A DNA stretch of 12,694 nucleotides. Source: Bacillota bacterium. GTDB taxonomy: Bacteria; Bacillota; Clostridia; Christensenellales; CAG-138. The stretch lies in contig JAEXFV010000159.1 in assembly GCA_023451115.1 (NCBI GenBank), positions 1-12,694 of the forward strand, given 5' to 3'. Below, piece by piece: positions 1-7,474 of this stretch (the first letter of the stretch is position 1; the number at the start of each line of letters is the position of its first letter). The notes beneath the pieces are model-generated. The model did not search any database. It was not told where the DNA came from and saw only the letters and a program-made list of their open reading frames with translations. Position numbers and translations under genes: made by a program.

Positions 1-559
1 TATAGACAATTTTAATAAGAGAAGACTTCTCCAAAATGGAATCGGCATCAATGGAGATGAATACCGGGTACATGGAGGCATTGATGCCCGCGTTCAAAGC
101 GTCTGCCTTGCCCCCGTTTTCCTTGTCCAGCACCACAAGGTTGGGATACATAGCCGAGCGGTAAATTCCTTTTACCGTTTTGGTGGAGATGGAACGTTTG
201 AACGGAATGTGGATGGAAACCAGCTTAAACGATTCCTTCAAAATTTCCATGGTCTCATCTTTGGAGCCATCGTTGATAACGATGACCTCATACTGGGGGA
301 AATCCAGCGACAGCAGGTTCCGTGTGTTGTCGGCAATGGTAGCCGCTTCATTATAGGCCGGCACCAGCACGCTGATAGGCACCATATTGTTGGATTCCTG
401 GAACCGCTTGTAATCTGTATATTTCAGCGATTTGCTGTATTTTCTCAGTCCAACGGTGGCGCTGATCAGCTGAATAAGATAAACACTGCTGATGACCAGC
501 ACGTAAAACAGGGAAAGATAATTGATTGCCAGCACCACTGGTTTTAAAATTCCTTCCAT
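1..559 (-). CDS. Membrane-linked family 2 glycosyltransferase (partial, runs off left edge)
   Basis: Only the first 186 codons are present; the gene continues beyond base 1. The start ATG (559-557) overlaps the TAA of the upstream HEAT gene by one base. A GGGAGG site lies about 8 bases upstream, so translation is probably coupled. Residues ~8-36 form a hydrophobic membrane segment. The basic stretch after it (RKYSKSLKYTDYKR) predicts that the catalytic domain is cytoplasmic. The GT-A fold begins near residue 60 with PISVLVPAYNEAATI (61-75), then VIVINDGSKDET with Asp97, NGGKADALNAG (148-158) and the metal-binding DAD (171-173). This pattern matches processive GT2 enzymes of the PgaC/IcaA, hyaluronan and cellulose synthase type, which polymerise nucleotide sugars and export the chain. 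The Q/RxxRW motif and C-terminal membrane helices that would settle processivity lie outside the window. Sugar specificity cannot be told. Confidence 0.9.
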   Translation of the reverse strand, partial: MEGILKPVVLAINYLSLFYVLVISSVYLIQLISATVGLRKYSKSLKYTDYKRFQESNNMVPISVLVPAYNEAATIADNTRNLLSLDFPQYEVIVINDGSKDETMEILKESFKLVSIHIPFKRSISTKTVKGIYRSAMYPNLVVLDKENGGKADALNAGINASMYPVFISIDADSILEKSSLIKIVY

Positions 560-1668
560 TATGCAGCACCTCCCGCCAGCAGCAGATCGCGTTGGATGAT
601 GTATTGCAGCATTTCCCTGGCATAGCGGTCGCCGCTGGCCTCCACATCTGAAACAAGAACTTCCCGGCACGGCAACGATACCAGCGCTTCTGCCGCATGA
701 AACCGAACCCACCACACCGGATCGTAAAGGCATTGCAGGATTGCATGGTAACACCCCTGTGGCTCTAAAGCTGTCAGGGCATCTACCGCCGCACAGCGGA
801 CTTCCCACGCCTCATGCCGGGTCAGCTCCCGAATGGGTGCTGCCGCCGGTGTATAGCCAAGCTTTCCCAGCGTCCTAATCGCCTCCAGGCGCACATTCAT
901 ATGGGGTGAAGAAAGGTGCGGCAAAACCATGTCACAGAGTTCCTTGCAGCCGCTCTCTCCAATGCCCCGGATACAGGCCCGCTTTATATACTGGTCGCCA
1001 GAGATGGGGAGCAGGGCTTGATAAAACGCTCCGCAGTCTCCGTTATAACAGAGGAACAATTCATGCAGCGTGCGAAAAGAAAGCAAAATGGTGAACCGTG
1101 GGTCAGAGAGCAGCCCCATCACTTGATCCTTCTCTCCCAAGCGAAACAGGGCCAAAAGCCCAATCTCTTGCACCGCCGCATCCTTTGGCCAGCGCGCAAA
1201 ATTCTTTTTGATTTGAGATGTATAACCAGGGATTTGCAGCTGCCCAATCAGCTTTGTGGCCAGCAGCGCAGCGTCTATCGACCTGCTGCCGATTCTTTTT
1301 TGCAAATAGGTGGAATACCAGTCAGATGAAACTGCGGCACGAAGGGTATCAGCCTGTTGCGAACTCAGCTCACGGGATACCATCTCCAAAACCTGGACAC
1401 CCCGCTGGGATCGGATGCCTCGTATGCCTTGCAGCGACACGCACTCAGTGGAGTTGATTACGTGATAAATCTTGCCCCGCAGATACTCAATCTGCGCGTT
1501 TGTGCTGATAAGGCGCAGCACTTGTTGCTTAATGCGCTGCATCCTCTCCTGTTTTGCGTTGGTGAGAAAATGAAAGATGACCAACGCCAGTGTAAAAAGG
1601 ATCAGGAACCCCCCCATTACTATAATCATCCCATCGACGATTTGCTGCACAACTTGCTGGAAATCCAT
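559..1668 (-). CDS. Membrane-anchored HEAT-repeat protein
   Basis: A 369-residue protein. Its ATG at 1668 follows an AGGAG site (about 8 bases) that overlaps the stop region of the upstream lipoprotein gene, 12 bp away. Residues ~13-36 are a single membrane helix. The basic segment after it (NAKQERMQRIKQQ) places the long C-terminal part in the cytoplasm. Residues ~225-340 contain three or four HEAT/armadillo-type repeats, for example NVRLEAIRTLGKLG (258-271), EVRCAAVDALTALE (289-302) and WVRFHAAEALVSLP (320-333). Residues 40-220 are also helix-rich but less clearly repetitive. HEAT arrays are protein-protein scaffolds and no catalytic residues are visible. Because it sits between an extracytoplasmic glycoside-hydrolase-like lipoprotein and a GT2 synthase, it may be an accessory subunit of the synthase. 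That role is inferred from context only. Confidence 0.85.
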   Translation of the reverse strand: MDFQQVVQQIVDGMIIVMGGFLILFTLALVIFHFLTNAKQERMQRIKQQVLRLISTNAQIEYLRGKIYHVINSTECVSLQGIRGIRSQRGVQVLEMVSRELSSQQADTLRAAVSSDWYSTYLQKRIGSRSIDAALLATKLIGQLQIPGYTSQIKKNFARWPKDAAVQEIGLLALFRLGEKDQVMGLLSDPRFTILLSFRTLHELFLCYNGDCGAFYQALLPISGDQYIKRACIRGIGESGCKELCDMVLPHLSSPHMNVRLEAIRTLGKLGYTPAAAPIRELTRHEAWEVRCAAVDALTALEPQGCYHAILQCLYDPVWWVRFHAAEALVSLPCREVLVSDVEASGDRYAREMLQYIIQRDLLLAGGAA

Positions 1669-1680
1669 CGTCCCATCTCC

Positions 1681-3795
1681 TCACTGGTTTTCAGAAAAAT
1701 AATTTTGAAGGATATAATAGGACTGCTTGAGCCGTTCCTGTACTGGAGGCAGATCCCAATTCTCCCACGTATATAAAGCCATAGGTACCTCAGACTGGGT
1801 TTCTGAATGGCACACTCCCAACCTTACCCCATCGGTGGGTACTCCCTGGATAGCATCCAGCGTATAAAAATCGCCCATGACCTGCTTTTGCGATGGATCC
1901 ATAAATCCCAACAGCATCCAGGGCAGGCGGATTTCCACACACCCGTCACCAGCGCACAAATCGGTAAGTGAATCATAGTTAACGCTGGCTGGGTCGCCGT
2001 TTCCGTAGCGCAACGCCCCTGTATCAAACCGTTCAAAGGGAATACTGACGCCGGTTTCAGGAAGATATTGGGGGCGATTCATTGCAAGGTAGATAGGATA
2101 AAAGTATCCGGAGTTTTTTTCCATCTGCCCGGGCAGAGGTTCAAAATAGTCCAAACGTACAGCGTATTCATATTGAAACACATCATGATAAGCGTCAACC
2201 AAAAGGGTACTGCCACTGCGTCCCTGCAGGCAAAGCAAGTAGTCGACCCCCTCTGCAAAGGAAAGGTTGCCATATTGGGTATTCCCTTGCCCGGCAAGCA
2301 CATTTAGCGGTACGTAGAGGGTGTCCCGATCAAAGTCATATTCCTCGCCCTGCACCAACAAATAAAGATAAGCGGAGTCTGATTTTGCAAAAATACGAAG
2401 CCCGTCGTGCTGGATTATGGGCTTCTCCCCTTTCCATTCCGTAGGGTTTCCATCCAAAATAACTGCCCGCTCCTTTTCGCCAGGGTCAAAGGCCAGCAGG
2501 CCAAAGCAGGATTCGGGGCTCTCCACATTCAGCCAATAGGGACGGCGGTCCGGGTTTTCATATTCCATGCTGTTCCAACACCGTTTAAACCATTCGTCCT
2601 GCCATGAAAATATCAGCCCTCCAACGCAGCCAGAGGCGCGGATATCCTGATTGAGGGCGACCAGCCACTGGCCCTGCTGCTGTTCATCGGCATGCCCCTG
2701 GGACATACCGGTGACTGCGTTGGCATGGGCAATCCCCCGGGAGGATGGAATGCCGTACTCCGAAATCAGAACCGGCATGGTATGATATTGGTTCAATTCT
2801 GTTAAATAAGCAAGGTAGGGATTGTCATCGCTGAGGTACTTGGTATCGTAGCTGAGAAATTCCGGATAATAGGGATAGACGTGGTAAGAAGCAAAAAATC
2901 CGGCTTCAAATGCATCAGTGGCCGCAATGTGCTCCACATCAACAGACACCGCATCCTCCATGGTGGGGTTTGATTCATTTGGATGTTCCAACGGATCGGT
3001 GGTGCACCAATTGCTCAACGCAACCGGGCGCTGCTGCCCGTATTGCCCCATTTCATAGGAAATGGCCTGTTCCGCGGCCCCCGCAAGAAACACTTCAAAG
3101 GGAGAGGCGTCCCGGGTGTGGACATAAGTACCGGAAAAGGTGCTCTCCTCTGGATGGGCGGTGTTGGTGCCGATTACAAAGTCTGCCGACCATTCCACGC
3201 CCAATATCCACCCAACCACCCATTGGGAAACATCCGAGGTATAGACCCCGCCCGGGTTGCCCGGCAGCTTTTCAATATCCGCGTTTCCATGAATGATATC
3301 AACCGCCTTGTGAATATCCCCATGGAACGAGTCCCGGATGGCGCCGGAGCCGCCAAAGGCATCGTTGTATTGCGCGATCAGCTCCTCGTTCATATACACG
3401 CCCTGGATTAGATACAGGGGGGTTTCCGACTTGACGTTAAACTTGCGCAGCGCATCATAAAACGCGGGCATTTGGCTCACATAAACCCGCAGAATTTGCA
3501 CGTTCATCTCGCTGATCTGCTGGAACCAACGCAGGTAGTCTTCCTCCGTAATCCCAAATTCTCCAGGGAAATACCCTGGCTTAGACGCACCGATGTTAAC
3601 CCCGTTTAAAAATACCGGCGCATACTCGCCCTGGCTGTTTCGCAGGCAAAACGTTTTTCCCTGCACAATGGCAGGCGGGCCGGAAGGCTCCTCTGCGGTC
3701 AAAGGCGCCTCTGCACAGCCAGCAAAGGGTATAAAAAAAGCAATCAACACTATCGCCGCAACATATCGTTTGAGATCATGCCGTATTTTTTTCAT
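1681..3795 (-). CDS. Secreted lipoprotein with glycoside-hydrolase-like TIM barrel and C-terminal CBM9-like domain
   Basis: A 704-residue protein whose ATG at 3795 follows a GGGGGG site 5 bases upstream. The N-terminus is a lipoprotein signal: basic MKKIRHDLKR, a hydrophobic core, then lipobox FAGC with Cys27, so it is probably attached to the outer face of the membrane. Residues ~45-430 look like a clan GH-A barrel. GWILGVEW (195-202) fits strand 4 with Glu201 as acid/base, PVLISEYG (341-348) fits strand 7 with Glu346 as nucleophile, and GLIFSWQDEW (393-402) fits strand 8. The residue before the presumed acid/base is Val rather than the usual Asn, so activity is not certain. From ~445, ILDGNPTEWKG and later strands resemble CBM9/DOMON-like carbohydrate-binding modules. 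It opens a unit with the HEAT protein and GT2, suggesting a role in trimming or holding the polymer they make. Substrate and GH family number are unknown. Confidence 0.8.
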   Translation of the reverse strand: MKKIRHDLKRYVAAIVLIAFFIPFAGCAEAPLTAEEPSGPPAIVQGKTFCLRNSQGEYAPVFLNGVNIGASKPGYFPGEFGITEEDYLRWFQQISEMNVQILRVYVSQMPAFYDALRKFNVKSETPLYLIQGVYMNEELIAQYNDAFGGSGAIRDSFHGDIHKAVDIIHGNADIEKLPGNPGGVYTSDVSQWVVGWILGVEWSADFVIGTNTAHPEESTFSGTYVHTRDASPFEVFLAGAAEQAISYEMGQYGQQRPVALSNWCTTDPLEHPNESNPTMEDAVSVDVEHIAATDAFEAGFFASYHVYPYYPEFLSYDTKYLSDDNPYLAYLTELNQYHTMPVLISEYGIPSSRGIAHANAVTGMSQGHADEQQQGQWLVALNQDIRASGCVGGLIFSWQDEWFKRCWNSMEYENPDRRPYWLNVESPESCFGLLAFDPGEKERAVILDGNPTEWKGEKPIIQHDGLRIFAKSDSAYLYLLVQGEEYDFDRDTLYVPLNVLAGQGNTQYGNLSFAEGVDYLLCLQGRSGSTLLVDAYHDVFQYEYAVRLDYFEPLPGQMEKNSGYFYPIYLAMNRPQYLPETGVSIPFERFDTGALRYGNGDPASVNYDSLTDLCAGDGCVEIRLPWMLLGFMDPSQKQVMGDFYTLDAIQGVPTDGVRLGVCHSETQSEVPMALYTWENWDLPPVQERLKQSYYILQNYFSENQ

Positions 3796-3814
3796 GAAAG
3801 CCCCCCATTGGCGA

Positions 3815-3836
3815 TACCCAACTCCCCTTGTGGGTA
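3815..3836 (-). promoter_or_regulatory. Small inverted repeat in the leader of the lipoprotein gene
   Basis: TACCCA and TGGGTA arms (6 bp, 10-base loop) lie 19 bases before the lipoprotein ATG. On the coding strand the loop contains AAGGGGAG, which resembles a ribosome binding site. The working site is more likely the GGGGGG beside the ATG. Upstream, GATAAAAT (3864-3857) could serve as a -10 box, but no convincing -35 is spaced with it. The short arms may be chance. Confidence 0.25.
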
Positions 3837-3924
3837 CATGATTACGCCCGAATGCTATTTTATCATGTAATAAGCAGAATTAACACCTGCGAAATAAAAC
3901 ACTTTATAGTCAACGCATTTAGAG

Positions 3925-3966
3925 AACATAAAATCCCGTAAAGTAACCTTTACGGGATTTTATGTT
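3925..3966 (-). terminator. Hairpin terminator between kdpE and the lipoprotein unit
   Basis: AACATAAAATCCCGTAAAG (3925-3943) and its perfect reverse complement (3948-3966) form a 19-bp stem with a four-base loop. The stem core CCCGTAAAG/CTTTACGGG is flanked by A-rich and T-rich arms, so it can act as an intrinsic terminator on either strand. It lies 54 bp after the kdpE stop and 129 bp before the lipoprotein start. The natural reading is that it ends the potassium operon and separates it from the polysaccharide unit. Confidence 0.8.
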
Positions 3967-4020
3967 TCTTTATTGTTCCGGCAATAAAAGAGCCAGCAGC
4001 TTTTACCAGCCCCGGGCTGC

Positions 4021-4722
4021 TTATTCCACTCGGAGCATTCGATATCCTACGCCAATATGGGTTTGAATATATTGGGGCGAATCCGGCGTAGGCTCCAGCT
4101 TTTTTCTCAGTGTAGCCATGAATACCCGCAAAGACGAAATGTTATTCTCCCAATCGCCACCCCAAACGTGCTCTGTAATAAAGCTGTGCGTCAATACCTT
4201 CCCAACATTTTTGCAAAGCACACACAGGAGTTTGTACTCAATTGGGGTCAAATGCATTTCTTCATTGTCCAGATAAGCGCAACCGGCGGCATAGTCAACC
4301 TTTAAACTGCCGTTGATGAAAACTGCGTCAGTTGGCAGAACGCCGCTCTGCATAAAGGCTAATCTGCGCCTGGTCACCCTGAGCCGGGCCAGAAGCTCTT
4401 CTACGGAGAACGGCTTGGTCAGGTAGTCGTCCGCTCCGGCGTCCAGCGCGTCAATCTTATCTGTATCCTCGCTGCGGGCAGAGATGACGATAATAGGCAA
4501 ATTACTCCAGGTTCGAATGCGTTTGATTACTTCCACGCCGTCTAAATCCGGCAATCCCAAATCCAGCAGAATAATGTCCGGGTTATGGGAAGACGCCTCC
4601 AGAATGGCCCCTTCTCCACTGGCAGTAGTCAGGTATCGGTAATCGTGAACTTTCAAGGTGGTGGTAATTAAGTTGCGCACCGGCATATCGTCCTCTACCA
4701 CCAGAATCAGGGGTTTGTTCAT
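4021..4722 (-). CDS. kdpE: KdpE, OmpR-family response regulator for potassium transport
   Basis: A 233-residue two-domain regulator. The receiver domain (~4-118) has the acidic pocket EDD (10-12), the phosphoacceptor Asp54 in LLDLGLPD, Ser81 at the switch position and Lys103 in TKPF. The winged-helix DNA-binding domain (~130-233) shows LTPIEYKLLCVL, then HVWGGDW, SLRVFMATLRKKLE and a terminal IGVGYRM, all typical of KdpE. The ATG overlaps the kdpD TGA by four bases, with GGAGG 9 bases upstream inside the kdpD end, so the two are translationally coupled. Phosphorylated by KdpD, it activates potassium uptake genes. Here the likely targets are kdp itself and the trkH promoter region at 10060-10126. 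Confidence 0.96.
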   Translation of the reverse strand: MNKPLILVVEDDMPVRNLITTTLKVHDYRYLTTASGEGAILEASSHNPDIILLDLGLPDLDGVEVIKRIRTWSNLPIIVISARSEDTDKIDALDAGADDYLTKPFSVEELLARLRVTRRRLAFMQSGVLPTDAVFINGSLKVDYAAGCAYLDNEEMHLTPIEYKLLCVLCKNVGKVLTHSFITEHVWGGDWENNISSLRVFMATLRKKLEPTPDSPQYIQTHIGVGYRMLRVE

Positions 4723-7427
4723 CCGTTTTCACCTCCGCAGGGTAATGTAAATGTAAATACAGCGCCGCATGGTTTGTTGTCCGTTACCGTAATGGTCCCG
4801 CCATGGGCCGTAATGATGGATTTACACAGGGACAGGCCCAACCCCAAGCTCCTTCGGCTATCCACAATCCGCCTTGCGCCCGTAAAGAACATATCGAAAA
4901 TATTGGATTTCAAATCCTCAGGGATTCCTGGGCCATCGTCCGCGATTTGGATTTGCGCCATATTTCCGCTCCGTTTCGTTTTAATCCAAATATGAGAGCC
5001 GCTTGGCGTGTATTTAATTGCGTTATCCACAATGTTGATGATCACCTGCATCACCAGCCGCGCATCCATTTGCGCCAACAGCAGATCGTCGCTGTGTTCC
5101 ACGGAAATGACATACTCCGTTCGTTTTCGGTTAATATGGTGCAATGCCTCTGTTATTACCTCATCCACCAATTCCGGAGCCATACGGAGTTTCATGCGTC
5201 CTTCTTCGATGCGGGTTACAGCCAGGAGATTTTCCACCAGGTTAATGAGCCACATGGAATCGTCGTAAATGTCCGTATATATGGCTTCTTTGGTCGTATC
5301 GTCAAAATTTCTGCCGTTGGAGAGCAAGTTGCTGGCATTTCCCGAGATGGACGTCAACGGGGTGCGCAAATCATGGGAGATGGAACGCAAAAGGTTGGCG
5401 CGAAGCTGTTCTCCTTGGGCAAGCAGCGCAGCCTGGGCCCTTTCCTTTGCGTTTTGGATGTTTTCCAATGCCAAAGCACATTCTCCCAATATAGAAAGCG
5501 TAATGCTGTATGCAAAAGAATCCAGCGGAATACCTCCCACATCAATACCCGCTACGCCATATACCCGGTCGCCAATGCGGATGGCCAGATACATACATTT
5601 TGCACCGGAAAGGGTATTGGTAGACGCACCGGCGCGCTTATTGTTTTGCAGCACCCAACCGGCAACTGCGGTTTCGTTTTTGCCTACAAGGGCGCAGGTG
5701 TCTTCCTGTTTATCAAAGGGAAACACCCGGGGAGCAGACAAGTCCTTCCCGCCAGACAAGTACATAACAATGGTCCGATTTAGCAGCTTATTTAACTGGG
5801 TTGCGGTTGCATCTATTACGGCGTCATCGGTTTTTGCTTTTTGCAGCATCTGGTTAGTCTCAAACAGCACCTTGGTTCGAAAAGCCACTTGGGCTGACTG
5901 CCTCGCATGGCTTTTGAGCTTCATAGCCAGGGTGCCTGCCAGCAGCGCCACGATAAACATCACCGCGAATGTAACCGGGTAGTCCTTGCCGTATGCCGAG
6001 AAGGTAAATCTGGGAACCGTAAAGAAAAAGTTAAAAACTAGCACGCTGACAATGGAGGATATGGTGTTGCACACCCAACCGGTTGTAACAATGGAAACCA
6101 CCAGCACGCCCAGTATATAGATCGTTACAATAGTTGTCTCGGGAAAACCCAGCTCATAAAAAGCAAAGCCAATCAGCGTAGCCAGCAAAAGAATCATCGT
6201 GGTCTTTGCAAGATCCCGCAGGGTAAACTTCCATAACGGTATGGCATGCCTCCCCTGTGGGCGATAATCGCTTTTCAGGGAGGAATCGGGAATGATATAA
6301 ATATCCAGGTTGGGTGCAATTGCGGTAAGCTTTTCCGTGAGCGCAGGCTTGCTCCAAGGGTGGCGGCGTTTTGCCCCGCTGCGGCCCAGCACGATTTTTG
6401 AAACGCCGGAAAGCCTGGAAAATTCCGCAATCTGGTAAGGAACATCCTCCCCATACACGGTTTCAATGGTGGCCCCTAATTGCTCTGCTAGGCGTATATT
6501 TTCTTGCAGCCGTTTCTTGTTCTCCTCGCTCATGGTATCAAAATCCGGCGTTTGAACAAAGAGCGCAGTCAGGGTGCCTCTAAAGGCGAAAGCCATCCTT
6601 GCCCCGGTACGGATGATTTTTTGGTTGGAAGGCGCAGAAGACAAACAAACCAGAATATGTTCGTCTGTATGATAATTGTTCTGGTTTTTCATCCTTACGC
6701 TCTCCGTTAAAAGATTCATACGGTCAGCGCATCGGCGCAAGGCAATTTCCCGCAGCGCCGTTAGGTTTTCTACTGTAAAAAAGTTTTCCGCTGCACGAAG
6801 CGCCTGCTCTTTATGATAGATCCGTCCCTCTTTGAGCCGCTCCAGCAAATCCTGGGGCTCAATATCTACCAATTCCACTTGCGCCGCATGGTCAAATACC
6901 GCATCGGGTATCCTTTCCCGGACGATGATGCCGGTGATTGCAGCCACCGTATCATTCAGGCTTTCTATATGCTGAACGTTTACGGTTGTATAAACGTCGA
7001 TACCGGCTCTTAAAAGTTCTTCAATGTCCTGGTAGCGTTTGGCATGGCGGCTCCCCGCTGCATTGGTATGCGCCAATTCATCAACCAAAATGAGCTGAGG
7101 CCTGCGCTTTAATGCGGCGTCAATATCAAACTCGTTGACCGGGATGCCTGCCTGTATTTTTTGGCACGCTTCCAAACACTCCAACCCATTCAAAAGGGCA
7201 GCCGTTTGAGGTCTTGCATGAGGTTCCACATATCCCGCTACCACATCAATGCCACGGCGTTTTGCTGCATGAGCGGCTTTTAACATAGCGTACGTTTTTC
7301 CAACACCGGCTGCATAACCGAAAAATATCTTCAAATGTCCTTTATGTCCTGCTTCCATCTCCGTTTGGACGGCGCGCAACAGCAGATCAGGGTCTTGCCT
7401 ATACCGTTCGATTTTAACCACCTCCAA
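4719..7427 (-). CDS. kdpD: KdpD, potassium/turgor sensor histidine kinase
   Basis: About 902 residues, the usual length for full KdpD. The N-terminal KdpD domain (~28-235) carries Walker A GYAAGVGKT (37-45) and LILVDELAHTN with Asp116-Glu117. A universal-stress-like domain follows (~255-380), then four membrane helices (~405-505), a GAF-like region (~520-655), the HisKA box SISHDLRTPL with His685, and the ATPase domain with N-box IINIVDNAIKY (Asn802), DDGPG (830-834) and GLGLSL (862-867). It phosphorylates KdpE when potassium or turgor is low. The start is unclear. The coordinates use TTG at 7427, but that codon overlaps the GGAGG site; GTG at 7421 or a non-standard ATC at 7412 are alternatives. 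The c-di-AMP motif known from staphylococcal KdpD is present only in altered form (263-290). It overlaps kdpE by four bases. Confidence 0.96.
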   Translation of the reverse strand: MEVVKIERYRQDPDLLLRAVQTEMEAGHKGHLKIFFGYAAGVGKTYAMLKAAHAAKRRGIDVVAGYVEPHARPQTAALLNGLECLEACQKIQAGIPVNEFDIDAALKRRPQLILVDELAHTNAAGSRHAKRYQDIEELLRAGIDVYTTVNVQHIESLNDTVAAITGIIVRERIPDAVFDHAAQVELVDIEPQDLLERLKEGRIYHKEQALRAAENFFTVENLTALREIALRRCADRMNLLTESVRMKNQNNYHTDEHILVCLSSAPSNQKIIRTGARMAFAFRGTLTALFVQTPDFDTMSEENKKRLQENIRLAEQLGATIETVYGEDVPYQIAEFSRLSGVSKIVLGRSGAKRRHPWSKPALTEKLTAIAPNLDIYIIPDSSLKSDYRPQGRHAIPLWKFTLRDLAKTTMILLLATLIGFAFYELGFPETTIVTIYILGVLVVSIVTTGWVCNTISSIVSVLVFNFFFTVPRFTFSAYGKDYPVTFAVMFIVALLAGTLAMKLKSHARQSAQVAFRTKVLFETNQMLQKAKTDDAVIDATATQLNKLLNRTIVMYLSGGKDLSAPRVFPFDKQEDTCALVGKNETAVAGWVLQNNKRAGASTNTLSGAKCMYLAIRIGDRVYGVAGIDVGGIPLDSFAYSITLSILGECALALENIQNAKERAQAALLAQGEQLRANLLRSISHDLRTPLTSISGNASNLLSNGRNFDDTTKEAIYTDIYDDSMWLINLVENLLAVTRIEEGRMKLRMAPELVDEVITEALHHINRKRTEYVISVEHSDDLLLAQMDARLVMQVIINIVDNAIKYTPSGSHIWIKTKRSGNMAQIQIADDGPGIPEDLKSNIFDMFFTGARRIVDSRRSLGLGLSLCKSIITAHGGTITVTDNKPCGAVFTFTLPCGGENG
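7410..7425 (-). promoter_or_regulatory. kdpD ribosome binding site with no standard start codon at normal spacing
   Basis: GGAGG at 7425-7421 is a strong Shine-Dalgarno sequence. Eight bases later, where the start codon should be, the in-frame codon is ATC (7412-7410), followed by ERYRQDPD, which matches the N-terminus of known KdpD proteins. TTG at 7427 overlaps the site itself. GTG at 7421 directly abuts GGAG and would need a weak AGGG instead. An in-frame TAG (7433-7431) excludes any earlier start. Confidence 0.6.
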
Positions 7428-7474
7428 ACCCTAGGGCAATCATAGACATCAAAAACCAATACGATAGGATATCA

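Noticed and set aside
3908..3913. TTGACT as a -35 box for the lipoprotein gene
   Set aside because: No -10-like hexamer follows at 16-18 bases; the nearest TAAAAT is about 45 bases away.
4002..4018. CCCGGG-centred palindrome just after the kdpE stop
   Set aside because: The arms are short, the loop would be almost nil and no T tract follows; the hairpin at 3925-3966 is the better terminator.
4803..5783. 326-codon open frame on the plus strand
   Set aside because: It is antisense to the kinase part of kdpD, whose conserved motifs are unmistakable. It has no good ribosome site and no recognisable domain.
5269..5982. 237-codon open frame on the plus strand
   Set aside because: Mirror frame of kdpD; serine- and alanine-rich composition typical of an antisense shadow.
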